DNA of 17,700 nt from assembly GCA_945907105.1 (NCBI GenBank), contig CAMDSB010000022.1, positions 1 through 17,700 of the forward strand. Direction: 5' to 3'. Below, piece by piece: positions 8,023 to 15,871 of this stretch (position 1 is its first letter; every line of letters begins with the position of its first letter). Source of the stretch: Rickettsia typhi (GTDB lineage: Bacteria; Pseudomonadota; Alphaproteobacteria; Rickettsiales; Rickettsiaceae). The notes below the pieces were generated by a model that saw nothing but the letters and a program-made list of their open reading frames with translations, was not told the DNA's origin and did not search any database. Made by a program: the position numbers and the translations under genes.

Positions 8023-9003
8023 TTAAATTAATGGTCCGTAAAATTCTTTTACCTTGTTTTTGACGTTATCAACATCGTTTAGTTGGTTAATAGTCGCACG
8101 AAACTCTCCGGAATTGGGCAAACCACTGCTATACCATCCCAGATGCTTCCTGGCTATTTTTATCCCTATGTCTTTTCCATAATGCTCTATTATTTCATCA
8201 TAATGATCCAGCACAACGTTTAATTGTATTTCCAAGCTTGGATCTGGTAATTTTTCTCCGCTCTTGAGAAAATGTGCAATCTGAGAAATTAACCAAGGTT
8301 TGCCGTAAGCCCCTCTTCCTACCATAATACCATCAGCTTCCGACATTTGTAATGCACGTATAGCGGTATCAATACATACAATATCACCATTAGCAATTAC
8401 AGGAATCTTTACCGCCTTTTTGACTTGCGAGATAAAGGCCCAGTCAGCACGTCCTTTATAAAATTGGCATCTTGTTCTACCATGCACTGTAATCATCTTA
8501 ATACCAGCATCCTCAGCAATTTTTGCAAGTGTAGGAGCATTTTTTGTGTCATCATCCCAACCCATTCTCATCTTAAGCGTAACAGGGATTTTTACCGCTC
8601 TAACTGTTTCTTGTATAATTTGAGCAGCAAGTTTTTCATCCCTCATCAAAGCCGATCCAGAAAAACCACCTACAACTTTTTTTGCTGGGCATCCAAAATT
8701 TAAGTCAATGATCTTCGCCCCCATATCTTCGTTCATTTTTGCCGATTCTGCTATTACATCAGGCTCACACCCAGCCAACTGGACACAAGCCTTTGTCGCA
8801 TCATTATTATCTGGATCAATTGCACATTTTTTCATCGATTGATGGGATCGAACAATCATAGCTCTACTTGCTATCATTTCTGATACCACAAGACCAGCTC
8901 CAAATTTCTTTACTAATTTCCTGTATGGTAAATCTGTTACCCCTGACATAGGAGCCAGAATGACCGGACTTGAAAGCTCAATATTGTCGATTTTTATTTG
9001 CAT
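8023..9003 (-). CDS. dusB: tRNA-dihydrouridine synthase (DusB/NifR3)
   Basis: This FMN enzyme reduces uridines in the tRNA D-loop with NADPH. The 326 residues form a TIM barrel with [10 protein letters not shown] at 15-24, the catalytic Cys 105 in NFGCPAKKV, the MRMGWDD segment (146-152), VHGRTR (173-178) and the FMN-phosphate motif [10 protein letters not shown] (228-237). Length and motifs are normal for DusB. In many alphaproteobacteria this gene (nifR3) opens the ntr operon, and in gammaproteobacteria it precedes fis. Here both relations hold: the Fis-like gene follows after 18 bases, then ntrY. An extended -10 element precedes the start at 9003. Confidence 0.96.
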   Translation of the reverse strand: MQIKIDNIELSSPVILAPMSGVTDLPYRKLVKKFGAGLVVSEMIASRAMIVRSHQSMKKCAIDPDNNDATKACVQLAGCEPDVIAESAKMNEDMGAKIIDLNFGCPAKKVVGGFSGSALMRDEKLAAQIIQETVRAVKIPVTLKMRMGWDDDTKNAPTLAKIAEDAGIKMITVHGRTRCQFYKGRADWAFISQVKKAVKIPVIANGDIVCIDTAIRALQMSEADGIMVGRGAYGKPWLISQIAHFLKSGEKLPDPSLEIQLNVVLDHYDEIIEHYGKDIGIKIARKHLGWYSSGLPNSGEFRATINQLNDVDNVKNKVKEFYGPLI

Positions 9004-9033
9004 ATTATGCTATGTAATTCTTAAAACTTGGAA

Positions 9034-9042
9034 ACTATATCA
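9034..9042 (-). promoter_or_regulatory. Extended -10 element before dusB
   Basis: The minus strand reads TGATATAGT, a TGn-extended -10 box with one mismatch in the hexamer, about 30 bases before the dusB ATG. No good -35 sits at the right distance. It lies in the 55-bp gap after the DsbD-like gene, so the dusB group may be transcribed both from here and by read-through. Confidence 0.4.
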
Positions 9043-9058
9043 CAATTATTAACAAAAA

Positions 9059-10708
9059 TCACCACACTTCTCTGATCGCAAGCTTTATATCCGAGTATGA
9101 GACTATGATTGGTAGAACTATCCCTTCTGGCTTTTTAGGGCCGTAGAGCTTATAAAAAGGTATTCCATAAGACCCATTGGCAACTATATAATCATATATT
9201 TCTTGATTATGCGAACTAAAATCTCCTTTCATTGCGTGCACGTCGTGCTCTTGAAATAGCTTCATCGTCCTATCTCTATTTAGTACCATTAAATTATTAT
9301 ATTTGCATGACACACACCAATCTGCAGTAATATTAATAAAAACTATTTTTCCTTGATCAATATATGTTTTGATTTTATCTCGTTCAAATTTATGCCAAGT
9401 GTTATCGATTTGCATTTGAGCGATTGAATCATCATTACTTGCTCTAATCGGTAGTATAAGACTTGCTAAAATAATACCTAAGACAATAAACCACTTAAGA
9501 CCCTGGTTTTTCATAATCCCCGTGCCACTCTCTAACGAAAACTTTAGTAGCAGAAGTAGGAAAAATACTCCAATAGTAGCTCTTTCTCCTATCTGGCCAT
9601 AGAGAACAAATAAGAGCCAAAAAACTGTCCCAGCCATAAATAATACCAACACCTTCTTTAACCAAAGAATCCATGCCCCAGGTTTAGGTATAATTTTTAA
9701 TATGGAAGGATAAAAAATCATAATAATATATGGTAAGCTAAAACCAAGAGCTACAAAGGAAAAATTTAAAAATATTTGAAAGTTATTTGCCGCTAATGCT
9801 AAAGAAACAGCTGTGCCCAAGAATGGAGCATTACAAGGTGTTGATAAAATTGCTCCCAGTACCCCGCTAAAATAATGCTCAAGATATTGATTGCTTAACT
9901 TATTAATATTTAATTTGTTCATTAAATTATCGGGCAAAGATAAATCAATTCTCTCTGAAGCGCCGCTAATAAAAATAGTTATTATGATGCTTAAGATTAT
10001 AATAAATTCTGGTTCCTGAAAATTCGCGCCAAGACCAAATTGACTACCAGTATGTTTCAAACTTATAACTATTGCAGTTAAAATCCAGAAACTAGAAAAT
10101 ATTCCAGCAATGGTCAACAAGCATGCGATTTTTTTGTCAATACTATCATTTCTCAAAAACGAAAATATCTTAAGTGACAGCACTGGTAGTACGCACGGCA
10201 TAAAATTCAAAACAAATCCGCCTAGTATTGACAATATAATAAGCGAAAAATACTTTTCAAATCCGAATCCTTTCTCTATTGGGTAAATCTTACTGATGAT
10301 AGTTTGCTTGACGGGAATACACATATCATTACAAATAGCGTATTCTAACTCTGCCTGTATGTTTACTGGTTTTGTACTATCCCTTGCCTGCAACTCAATC
10401 TGGATCTTTACCAAGCCATCAAAGTAATTTATTACTCCTATCCCTTCAACATGTTTTTGCTTGGAATCTGGCCAAATTATCTTATAATCTTTGAGATTGG
10501 AAGAGTTATTCAATGTAATTTTTATAGGTAAGCCAAATTTCGACACTTCGCCATTCGCATATATACTAGACCCTTTTAGCATCTTTATTTCTAAAAACAC
10601 TTCACCTAAATCACCTGTTTTGATGATAAAATGTGGGCTAGATGCATAGGCCTCTGATAATATTGAGCTTATAAGAATAAAAAAGATATATACTTGTCTT
10701 ATAGTCAT
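9059..10708 (-). CDS. DsbD/ScsB-like thiol:disulfide interchange protein
   Basis: This three-part membrane reductase of 549 residues carries electrons from cytoplasmic thioredoxin to periplasmic disulfides. A signal peptide (1-22) precedes a periplasmic beta domain with the pair C126-C130 in CNDMCIP. A core of about eight membrane helices follows, with MPCVLP (C172) and TPCNAP (C292), the buried redox pair. It ends in a thioredoxin-like domain with WCVSC (C465, C468), the periplasmic gamma domain. All six redox cysteines are in place. The CX3C pair in the first domain resembles ScsB-type proteins more than E. coli DsbD, where the spacing is wider. Its partner is not in the window. It shares a 69-bp divergent promoter region with yqgE. 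dusB follows after 55 bases. Confidence 0.9.
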   Translation of the reverse strand: MTIRQVYIFFILISSILSEAYASSPHFIIKTGDLGEVFLEIKMLKGSSIYANGEVSKFGLPIKITLNNSSNLKDYKIIWPDSKQKHVEGIGVINYFDGLVKIQIELQARDSTKPVNIQAELEYAICNDMCIPVKQTIISKIYPIEKGFGFEKYFSLIILSILGGFVLNFMPCVLPVLSLKIFSFLRNDSIDKKIACLLTIAGIFSSFWILTAIVISLKHTGSQFGLGANFQEPEFIIILSIIITIFISGASERIDLSLPDNLMNKLNINKLSNQYLEHYFSGVLGAILSTPCNAPFLGTAVSLALAANNFQIFLNFSFVALGFSLPYIIMIFYPSILKIIPKPGAWILWLKKVLVLFMAGTVFWLLFVLYGQIGERATIGVFFLLLLLKFSLESGTGIMKNQGLKWFIVLGIILASLILPIRASNDDSIAQMQIDNTWHKFERDKIKTYIDQGKIVFINITADWCVSCKYNNLMVLNRDRTMKLFQEHDVHAMKGDFSSHNQEIYDYIVANGSYGIPFYKLYGPKKPEGIVLPIIVSYSDIKLAIREVW

Positions 10709-10719
10709 GGCCTATGATC

Positions 10720-10748
10720 TTGAAATACTAAACTGTTATGACTATATA
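10720..10748 (+). promoter_or_regulatory. Promoter of yqgE
   Basis: TTGAAA (10720-10725) and TATATA (10743-10748) are exactly 17 bases apart, a good sigma70-type match. Initiation near 10755 makes the in-frame GTG at 10757 almost leaderless and favours the ATG pair at 10778/10781. Confidence 0.6.
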
Positions 10749-10777
10749 GAATAGTAGTGATTAAAGTAAATGTTTTG

Positions 10778-11353
10778 ATGATGGACCAAAATTTTTCAGA
10801 TTTAACTGGCAAAATTCTCATAGCAAGTCCCTTCGCTATGGAAGGTAATGTATTTCATAAATCATTGATCTATGTTATCAAGCACGCGAACGAAGGTTCT
10901 ATAGGGCTTATTTTCAATCGCCCAGTTAGAAGCGCACTTGCAAATAGTTTATTTAACAAACTTGATACCGAGCTAAATTTTGATAACCTTGAGCTTAATA
11001 TTCATATTGGTGGACCAGTTGAGGTGGAACGTGGCTTCTTCTTACACTCCAGCGATTATAATGAAAATTTACTTTTCCACCCAAATCAAGAAGAATTAGC
11101 TATCAGCTCAAATGTAAAAATATTGCAAGATATGGCTGCCGGTAACGGACCAGCAAAGAGCATCTTCATCGTTGGCTATACAGGATGGGCAGCCGGGCAA
11201 TTAGAATTTGAATTAGAAAACAATCTTTGGATAATAGCTGAGCCAGATAAAGAGCTAATATTTTCCCCCGACGATTCAAACAAATGGACAAAGGCTTTAA
11301 ATATAGTTGGTGTCTCAAGCAGCTATTTTATGCCGTTCGCAGCAACTTCTTAA
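10778..11353 (+). CDS. yqgE: YqgE/AlgH family protein (DUF179)
   Basis: This is a soluble protein of about 191 residues. Family signatures are LTGKILIASP near the N-terminus, SIGLIFNRPV, IHIGGPVEVERGFFLHS, and GYTGWAAGQLEFELENNLW towards the C-terminus. The rickettsial member reads very similarly. The fold is known, but the role is unsettled; the AlgH name comes from an early link to alginate regulation in Pseudomonas. The start was chosen at the ATG pair 10778/10781 (MMDQNFSDLTGK), because the upstream GTG at 10757 sits at the predicted transcription start. A 149-bp spacer with a second promoter separates it from the lipoprotein gene. Confidence 0.92.
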   Translation: MMDQNFSDLTGKILIASPFAMEGNVFHKSLIYVIKHANEGSIGLIFNRPVRSALANSLFNKLDTELNFDNLELNIHIGGPVEVERGFFLHSSDYNENLLFHPNQEELAISSNVKILQDMAAGNGPAKSIFIVGYTGWAAGQLEFELENNLWIIAEPDKELIFSPDDSNKWTKALNIVGVSSSYFMPFAATS

Positions 11354-11410
11354 AAAAAATCTCATTCAATTGCTAAAACTACAAACTCTAGTTAATACTC
11401 ATGAAAATAC

Positions 11411-11439
11411 TTGATACCTAGTAAAAATAGGATTATATC
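11411..11439 (+). promoter_or_regulatory. Promoter of the DUF3035 lipoprotein gene
   Basis: TTGATA (11411-11416) and TATATC (11434-11439) are separated by 17 bases. The spacer carries CCTA/TAGG arms. An imperfect inverted repeat (AGGATTATAT at 11429-11438, ATATATATCCT downstream to about 11472) straddles the -10 and start region and could be an operator. A strong ribosome site, AGGAG (11493-11497), precedes the ATG at 11503. Confidence 0.55.
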
Positions 11440-11502
11440 TTAAAGGGATTGAAGAGTTAATATATATATCCTTCATTAATTAAAAAGACATTAGGAGAAA
11501 TT

Positions 11503-11742
11503 ATGAAAAAAATTCTGTTGATTATAGCAGTATTGTTTTTATCTATCGGGTGCAGCAGCAAAACAAAAAAAACGCTTGGATTGACTGAAACAATACCAGA
11601 CGAATATCAGGTGCAGCGTAGCAAGTCGTTGGAGGTACCACCTCATTATAGAGCTCAGAGTCCTGAAGGAGCTAAGAATATGAACGTGAAAAAAAAGAAA
11701 CTTTCAAAAAGCGAGCAAGCTCTACTGAAAGAAATTGAGTAA
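11503..11742 (+). CDS. Short DUF3035-type lipoprotein
   Basis: This 79-residue lipoprotein has a signal MKKILLIIAVLFLSIGC with the lipidated Cys at 17. It then shows LGLTETIPDEYQVQRSKSLEVPPHYRAQSPEGAKN, the hallmark of alphaproteobacterial DUF3035 proteins, and a Lys-rich end. The PDEYQVQRSKSLEVPP core is what I rely on. The mature part is about 60 residues, shorter than most members, which carry a longer C-terminal region. It should sit on the inner face of the outer membrane. A lipoprotein of the outer-membrane assembly machinery has been proposed for related proteins, but I cannot show this here. It has its own promoter and an unusually clear Shine-Dalgarno. Confidence 0.8.
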   Translation: MKKILLIIAVLFLSIGCSSKTKKTLGLTETIPDEYQVQRSKSLEVPPHYRAQSPEGAKNMNVKKKKLSKSEQALLKEIE

Positions 11743-11764
11743 ACCTCTGGAACAATAAAATAAT
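11735..11764 (+). promoter_or_regulatory. Candidate promoter before the structured segment and perM
   Basis: TTGAGT (11735-11740) and AATAAT (11759-11764) are 18 bases apart, with five of six matches in the -10. Initiation would be close to 11771, at GGCGAG, the left edge of the GC-richer hairpin. The -35 overlaps the end of the lipoprotein gene. Confidence 0.35.
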
Positions 11765-11770
11765 CGTGTG

Positions 11771-11825
11771 GGCGAGAATCCTTCAGACCTATCGGCAGCA
11801 AGAAATACTCTTGAACTTTAAAGAA
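11771..11825 (+). ncRNA. Possible small RNA or structured leader (SRP domain IV-like hairpin)
   Basis: This segment is richer in GC than its surroundings and folds from GAG (11774-11776) to CUC (11808-11810). Its tip reads CUU-CAGA-CC-UAUC-GG-CAGC-AAG. This recalls the SRP RNA domain IV order UCAG-G-ACC-tetraloop-GG-N-AGCA, with one base missing and a non-GNRA loop. The outer ends pair poorly and no terminator follows, so a complete 4.5S RNA is not shown. It could equally be a 5' leader of the PerM-like gene. It also stays open as an ORF remnant (GTG at 11766 to stop at 11831, 21 codons). Speculative. Confidence 0.2.
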
Positions 11826-11833
11826 CCTTAATT

Positions 11834-12877
11834 ATGAATAAAATGCTTGCATGGACAATGGTATTTCTAGCTATCGGTGGCATTGTTTATGCCCTGTCAG
11901 CTACACTAGCACCATTTTTAATATCTTTCATTTTTGCCTATCTTTTGCAGCCCGCAATAGATACAAATTGTAGAAAATTTTCGTTGCCACGAGGCATAGT
12001 GACGTTTGGTGTTTTTACCTTATTTTTAAGCGGATTCATTACAATTATAGTTTTAATTGTACCGATAATATATCGTCAGATTTCTGCCTTTATCGGCAAA
12101 ATCCCCATGTACAAAACTAATTTTGATAGCGCAATATCAACCTGGTCTACAAAATTTCACGACATTGATCCCGACCTTGCCAACAAGATTTCTGACTCTG
12201 CGCAAAATGTTGTTAATGGCACCCTGAGCTTATTTGCTTCATTTGCTAATCACATCTGGCAATACACTGTTGCTACGATAAATTTCTTTACTATTATCGC
12301 TTTAATACCAATTATTTTGTACTATTTTTTAAGAGACTGGCCTCAAATAGTTAAAACCGTTGACTCTATTTTCCCAATGAGAAGTAAAAGCAAAGTTAGA
12401 GAAATTTTTAATTCAATAAATGAGCTGCTATCCGCTTATATTAGAGGTCAGCTCAATATTTGTATACTACTTACCATTTACTACGTGACTGGCTTAAGTA
12501 TTATTGGTCTTGATCTAGCATTGCTTCTTGGAATTTTTTCTGGTTTCTTAATTATTATTCCTTTTATTGGTGTTTTATTATCTTTTTTGATGGTGACAAT
12601 TAGCTGCTATTTTTCTTTTGGAGCTGGCACTGAACTTATCTATGTATTTATTTTATTTGCAATTGGCTACACAGTAGAAAGCTATATCTTGACTCCCAAG
12701 ATTATTGGGGATCGTATTGGATTACACCCGGTATGGATTATCTTTTCCGTCTTTGCTACAGCTAACTTATTTGGCTTTGTAGGAGTCTTATTTGCTATCC
12801 CTATAGCTGGAATAGCAAAAGTTTGCCTATCGAATATAATTGACTACTATAAGTCTAGTAGCATGTATAAAAGCTAA
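11834..12877 (+). CDS. AI-2E / PerM family membrane protein
   Basis: This 347-residue polytopic membrane protein has about eight hydrophobic segments: two near the start, one at about 57-78, one near 147-167, and a tight cluster from about 210 to the end. A soluble stretch lies at about 80-130. The family mark PKIIGDRIGLHPVWIIFS near residue 290 and RGQLNICILLTIYY before the late helices identify the AI-2E transporter (UPF0118/PerM) family. Some members export the quorum signal AI-2 and others act as ion/proton antiporters, so the substrate here is open. The neighbouring hdaA, 24 bases on, is a common partner in alphaproteobacteria and suggests a conserved pair rather than a functional link. 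Confidence 0.9.
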   Translation: MNKMLAWTMVFLAIGGIVYALSATLAPFLISFIFAYLLQPAIDTNCRKFSLPRGIVTFGVFTLFLSGFITIIVLIVPIIYRQISAFIGKIPMYKTNFDSAISTWSTKFHDIDPDLANKISDSAQNVVNGTLSLFASFANHIWQYTVATINFFTIIALIPIILYYFLRDWPQIVKTVDSIFPMRSKSKVREIFNSINELLSAYIRGQLNICILLTIYYVTGLSIIGLDLALLLGIFSGFLIIIPFIGVLLSFLMVTISCYFSFGAGTELIYVFILFAIGYTVESYILTPKIIGDRIGLHPVWIIFSVFATANLFGFVGVLFAIPIAGIAKVCLSNIIDYYKSSSMYKS

Positions 12878-12901
12878 CCCCAACTAAAATGACTATACAA
12901 G

Positions 12902-13558
12902 ATGCAACAAATTACTTTCTCTTTTGACAGTAGCGATCATCACGATCCAAGTGAATTTATTGAGTCATCATCAAATCATTTGGCTCTTAAGACACTAATT
13001 GCTTGGCCCCCGGAGGCGTGGGGAGTAGCACCATATGCAAAAACACTTATTTTGAGGGGGCCAAAGTCCTCGGGGAAGAGCTATTTAGCTAAAAAATGGT
13101 CATTAAACTCTGGGGCATTATTTCTCAAAAAAGCTCATCAACTAACAGAAAGCCTGTTAGCTCACCACACGACTTTTGTAATAGATGGATTTGACAGCAG
13201 CTGGAATGAAGAGAAAGTACTTCACCAATTCAACTCAATTCATGAAAGTAACAAGTATTTACTGATCACTACTACTCAAATACCAAAGTTGATTTTACCA
13301 GACTTAGCGTCAAGAATTAAGGCAACAAATATTGTGGACATTGATTTTCCAGATGATACCCTGATTTCTATGTTGATATTCAAGCTTTTTTCTAACTTCT
13401 CAGTAGTTGTAGACAAAGAGGTAATCAACTATTTAGTAACCATATTACCGCGTGAATTTCCGGAAATAATAATCGCTGTACAAAAAATCAATGACTACGC
13501 GATAGAGCATAAGCGTAAAATTACAGTACCGCTAGTTAAGCTAGCTCTAAACACATAG
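12902..13558 (+). CDS. hdaA: HdaA-like DnaA-related ATPase, replication regulator
   Basis: This 218-residue protein is related to the DnaA AAA+ domain but lacks the DnaA DNA-binding domain. It should act with the sliding clamp to switch off DnaA-ATP after initiation. The N-terminal QITFSF (3-8) resembles the clamp-binding QLxLPF motif. Walker A is GPKSSGKS (53-60). Walker B is FVIDGFD (92-98), with Gly where DnaA has Asp or Glu. LPDLASRIKA (about 133-142) carries the Arg-finger position. The sensor II region is present as a degenerate PREFPEIIIAVQKIND. The changed Walker B suggests slow or absent hydrolysis by this subunit, which is inference. Its last 23 bases overlap the end of the convergent thiolase gene. 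Confidence 0.85.
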   Translation: MQQITFSFDSSDHHDPSEFIESSSNHLALKTLIAWPPEAWGVAPYAKTLILRGPKSSGKSYLAKKWSLNSGALFLKKAHQLTESLLAHHTTFVIDGFDSSWNEEKVLHQFNSIHESNKYLLITTTQIPKLILPDLASRIKATNIVDIDFPDDTLISMLIFKLFSNFSVVVDKEVINYLVTILPREFPEIIIAVQKINDYAIEHKRKITVPLVKLALNT

Positions 13559-14711
13559 CAATCCCCATACCTCCACCAATACAAAGAGTAGCCAGTGCCC
13601 TTTTGGCAATAGATCTTCTCATTTCATGCAGTAATGTTACCAAAATTCGCGCTCCACTTGCACCAATAGGATGACCAATAGCGACAGCTCCACCATTGAC
13701 ATTTACCTTGTTAATATCCCATTTCATTTGTCGATTAACATACTCAGCCTGAGCAGCGAAAGCTTCATTTGCTTCAATCAAATCAAGATCTTCTACTTTC
13801 CAACCTGCTTTTGCAAGAGCAAGTTTAGATGCAGGCACAGGACCCGTTCCCATAATAGATGGGTCTACACCACAACTAGCATAAGATACTATTCTTGCTA
13901 TAGGTATTAATTTATGTTTTTTTACCGCTTCTTCTGAAGCAACAAGAACACAAGCTGCCCCGTCATTAATGGTCGATGAGTTACCAGCGGTAACAGTTCC
14001 ATCAACTTTAAATGCTGGTTTTAGCTTAGTCAGGCCTTCCATGTTTGAATTACCCCTAATCCCTTCATCTTGGTCAAATATAAAACTTTCTTTCTTTTTT
14101 TGGATTTTGATAGGAACAATCTCATCTTTAAATTTTCCATTCATCTGCGCTTTTGATGCTTTTAGCTGGGAGCTGAGAGCAAGTTGGTCTTGTGCCTCAC
14201 GACTAATATTAAATTTTTCAGATATATTCTCAGCAGTAATACCCATCATTTTACCTGAGAATACATCTGTTAGTCCATCATACATCATAAAATCGGTAAG
14301 CTTTATATCACCAAATTTATTCCCCCCACGTATATAACCTCCGTGCATACCTAGGGACATATTTTCCTGACCCCCAGCAATAATCAAATCACTTTGTCCA
14401 GCTCTGATTGCATTTGCTGCCAGCGCTACAGCTTTTAATCCCGAACCGCAAACTTTATTAATAGTAGTTGCAGGCAACTCTATTGGCATGCCCGCATGAA
14501 TCAAGGATTGACGAGCTGGGTTTTGGCCGGAGCCACCAGCAATCACCTGACCTAATATAATCTCATCAAATAGCTTTGGATCAAGCTTACTCTCAGCTAA
14601 TATTGCTTTTATGACCTCTGCACCTATCAAAGGAGCGGCCATTTCTGAAAGGCTTCCCAAAAAACTACCAACGGCAGTTCTTTTACCATGCGTTATATAG
14701 ACTTCTTTCAT
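13536..14711 (-). CDS. phaA: Acetyl-CoA acetyltransferase (thiolase, PhaA/AtoB type)
   Basis: This thiolase condenses two acetyl-CoA to acetoacetyl-CoA, or runs in reverse in fatty-acid breakdown. The 391 residues are the usual length. Catalytic residues are C88 in INKVCGSGL, H347 in NGGAVAIGHPIGASGAR, and C377 in CIGGGMG. Placement 58 bases after a PHA-synthase-like gene on the same strand points to the biosynthetic role, the first step of polyhydroxybutyrate synthesis. The reductase PhaB is not in this window. The gene ends inside hdaA: the two stops face each other and 23 bases are read on both strands. The name phaA rests on context, since the sequence alone fits atoB equally. Confidence 0.93.
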   Translation of the reverse strand: MKEVYITHGKRTAVGSFLGSLSEMAAPLIGAEVIKAILAESKLDPKLFDEIILGQVIAGGSGQNPARQSLIHAGMPIELPATTINKVCGSGLKAVALAANAIRAGQSDLIIAGGQENMSLGMHGGYIRGGNKFGDIKLTDFMMYDGLTDVFSGKMMGITAENISEKFNISREAQDQLALSSQLKASKAQMNGKFKDEIVPIKIQKKKESFIFDQDEGIRGNSNMEGLTKLKPAFKVDGTVTAGNSSTINDGAACVLVASEEAVKKHKLIPIARIVSYASCGVDPSIMGTGPVPASKLALAKAGWKVEDLDLIEANEAFAAQAEYVNRQMKWDINKVNVNGGAVAIGHPIGASGARILVTLLHEMRRSIAKRALATLCIGGGMGIAMCLELA

Positions 14712-14769
14712 AAATTTTCTCTACTAATATTTATATATTACTAAAAACACCCTCGCATGGAAATTGGTT

Positions 14770-15801
14770 TTATGAAACTCCACCTGTTGGCCCTACTTCC
14801 CCTTCTTTTTGCTCTAAAGCAGTTTTTAGCCAATTATTATATTGCTGCTGAAATTTAGAACTAGGAGATATTAGATAAGCAGCATGCCCTCCTTCCACTT
14901 CTATAAGTGTAGAGTTTTTTATCGTTTTTTGCAAAGGAACTATTGAACTATATGGCACTATTTGATCTTTCTTAGCGTAAATAATACAAGTTGGGACATT
15001 AATTTGCTCTGGATCTACAATTGATCCCTTCACTTCCCATTTTTTATTGTAGGTTATATTTTTCAAACAAAATTCTTCAATGATTTGCAGATAAAGTGAT
15101 TTTGGAATGGAAATACCAGACTGTAGCCAGTCTTCAACTTGTAAAAATAATTCCCTTGAACCTGGAGCTAAAGCGAAATACTTATCAATCTTTTCGCTGT
15201 ATTGTGAAGGAAACATTAAGAAGAACATTATTTGAACATATATTTTCGGTATTAGCTCACTCTCTTTTATCACATTCTCAAAAATAAAATTCTCCAGAAT
15301 TAATGTAATATTACCAAAGTGAGCGAAGTCCCACGGAGTAGTCAATAATGATAAGCTACTAATGCCAAGACCTCTACCAGGAAACGCTGCAACACATATA
15401 TTTCCTCCTATACAATGGCCGATTAGATTAATTTTTTCCTTATTATTTTTACCAATAAAATTTATTATTTCTTGCAACTCACAAACTAAGTCTTCAAGCT
15501 TCAATTGGCTATTAGTCTCCTTCCAATTTATAAGATATACTTCCCCATGTTGACGTAAATTTTGTACAAAATTATTCTCTCCTGATAAAAATAGTATTTC
15601 TGGAGAATTAAAAATTGAAGGAACAATTAGGAATATATTATTTTTGGAAACCAAGGATTCATATCTCATCAGTTTTACTATCTCGGAATCGTAATTTACT
15701 GCTAATGACAAAGCAGAATATCTCGGCTGACTTTTTGATTTTGCAAATCGATCATATTCCATTTTGTATTGATCGTATTTATCGGAGTGAAAACCTAACA
15801 T
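14770..15801 (-). CDS. phaC: PhaC-like polyhydroxyalkanoate synthase (short form)
   Basis: This alpha/beta hydrolase of 343 residues has a cysteine nucleophile: C130 in LIGHCIGGN, where PHA synthases have G-x-C-x-G-G. The triad is completed by D279 in YAKKDQIVP and H306 in EGGHAAYLISP, which align with the KxDxIVP and GHxAxxxNPP motifs of PhaC. It should polymerise hydroxyacyl-CoA into storage polymer on granules. The length matches class III/IV catalytic subunits (about 355) and is far below class I enzymes (about 590). Classes III and IV need PhaE or PhaR, and neither is visible here. The thiolase follows after 58 bases. A related thioesterase or depolymerase role cannot be excluded. Confidence 0.78.
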   Translation of the reverse strand: MLGFHSDKYDQYKMEYDRFAKSKSQPRYSALSLAVNYDSEIVKLMRYESLVSKNNIFLIVPSIFNSPEILFLSGENNFVQNLRQHGEVYLINWKETNSQLKLEDLVCELQEIINFIGKNNKEKINLIGHCIGGNICVAAFPGRGLGISSLSLLTTPWDFAHFGNITLILENFIFENVIKESELIPKIYVQIMFFLMFPSQYSEKIDKYFALAPGSRELFLQVEDWLQSGISIPKSLYLQIIEEFCLKNITYNKKWEVKGSIVDPEQINVPTCIIYAKKDQIVPYSSIVPLQKTIKNSTLIEVEGGHAAYLISPSSKFQQQYNNWLKTALEQKEGEVGPTGGVS

Positions 15802-15842
15802 AATAAAATGGCCAATTAAATAATTCTATTGAAAAACAGAGC

Positions 15843-15871
15843 TTGACTCTTTAAGGCTACAATGATACAGT
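15843..15871 (+). promoter_or_regulatory. Strong promoter of tlc
   Basis: TTGACT (15843-15848) and TACAGT (15866-15871) are 17 bases apart, and TGA before the hexamer makes an extended -10. This is the best promoter match in the window. Initiation near 15878 leaves a leader of about 130 bases before 16009. It lies in the divergent region shared with the phaC-like gene. Confidence 0.65.

Noticed and set aside
10757..10777. GTG start for yqgE at 10757
   Set aside because: It coincides with the expected transcription start of a good promoter, and family members begin near the later ATG pair.
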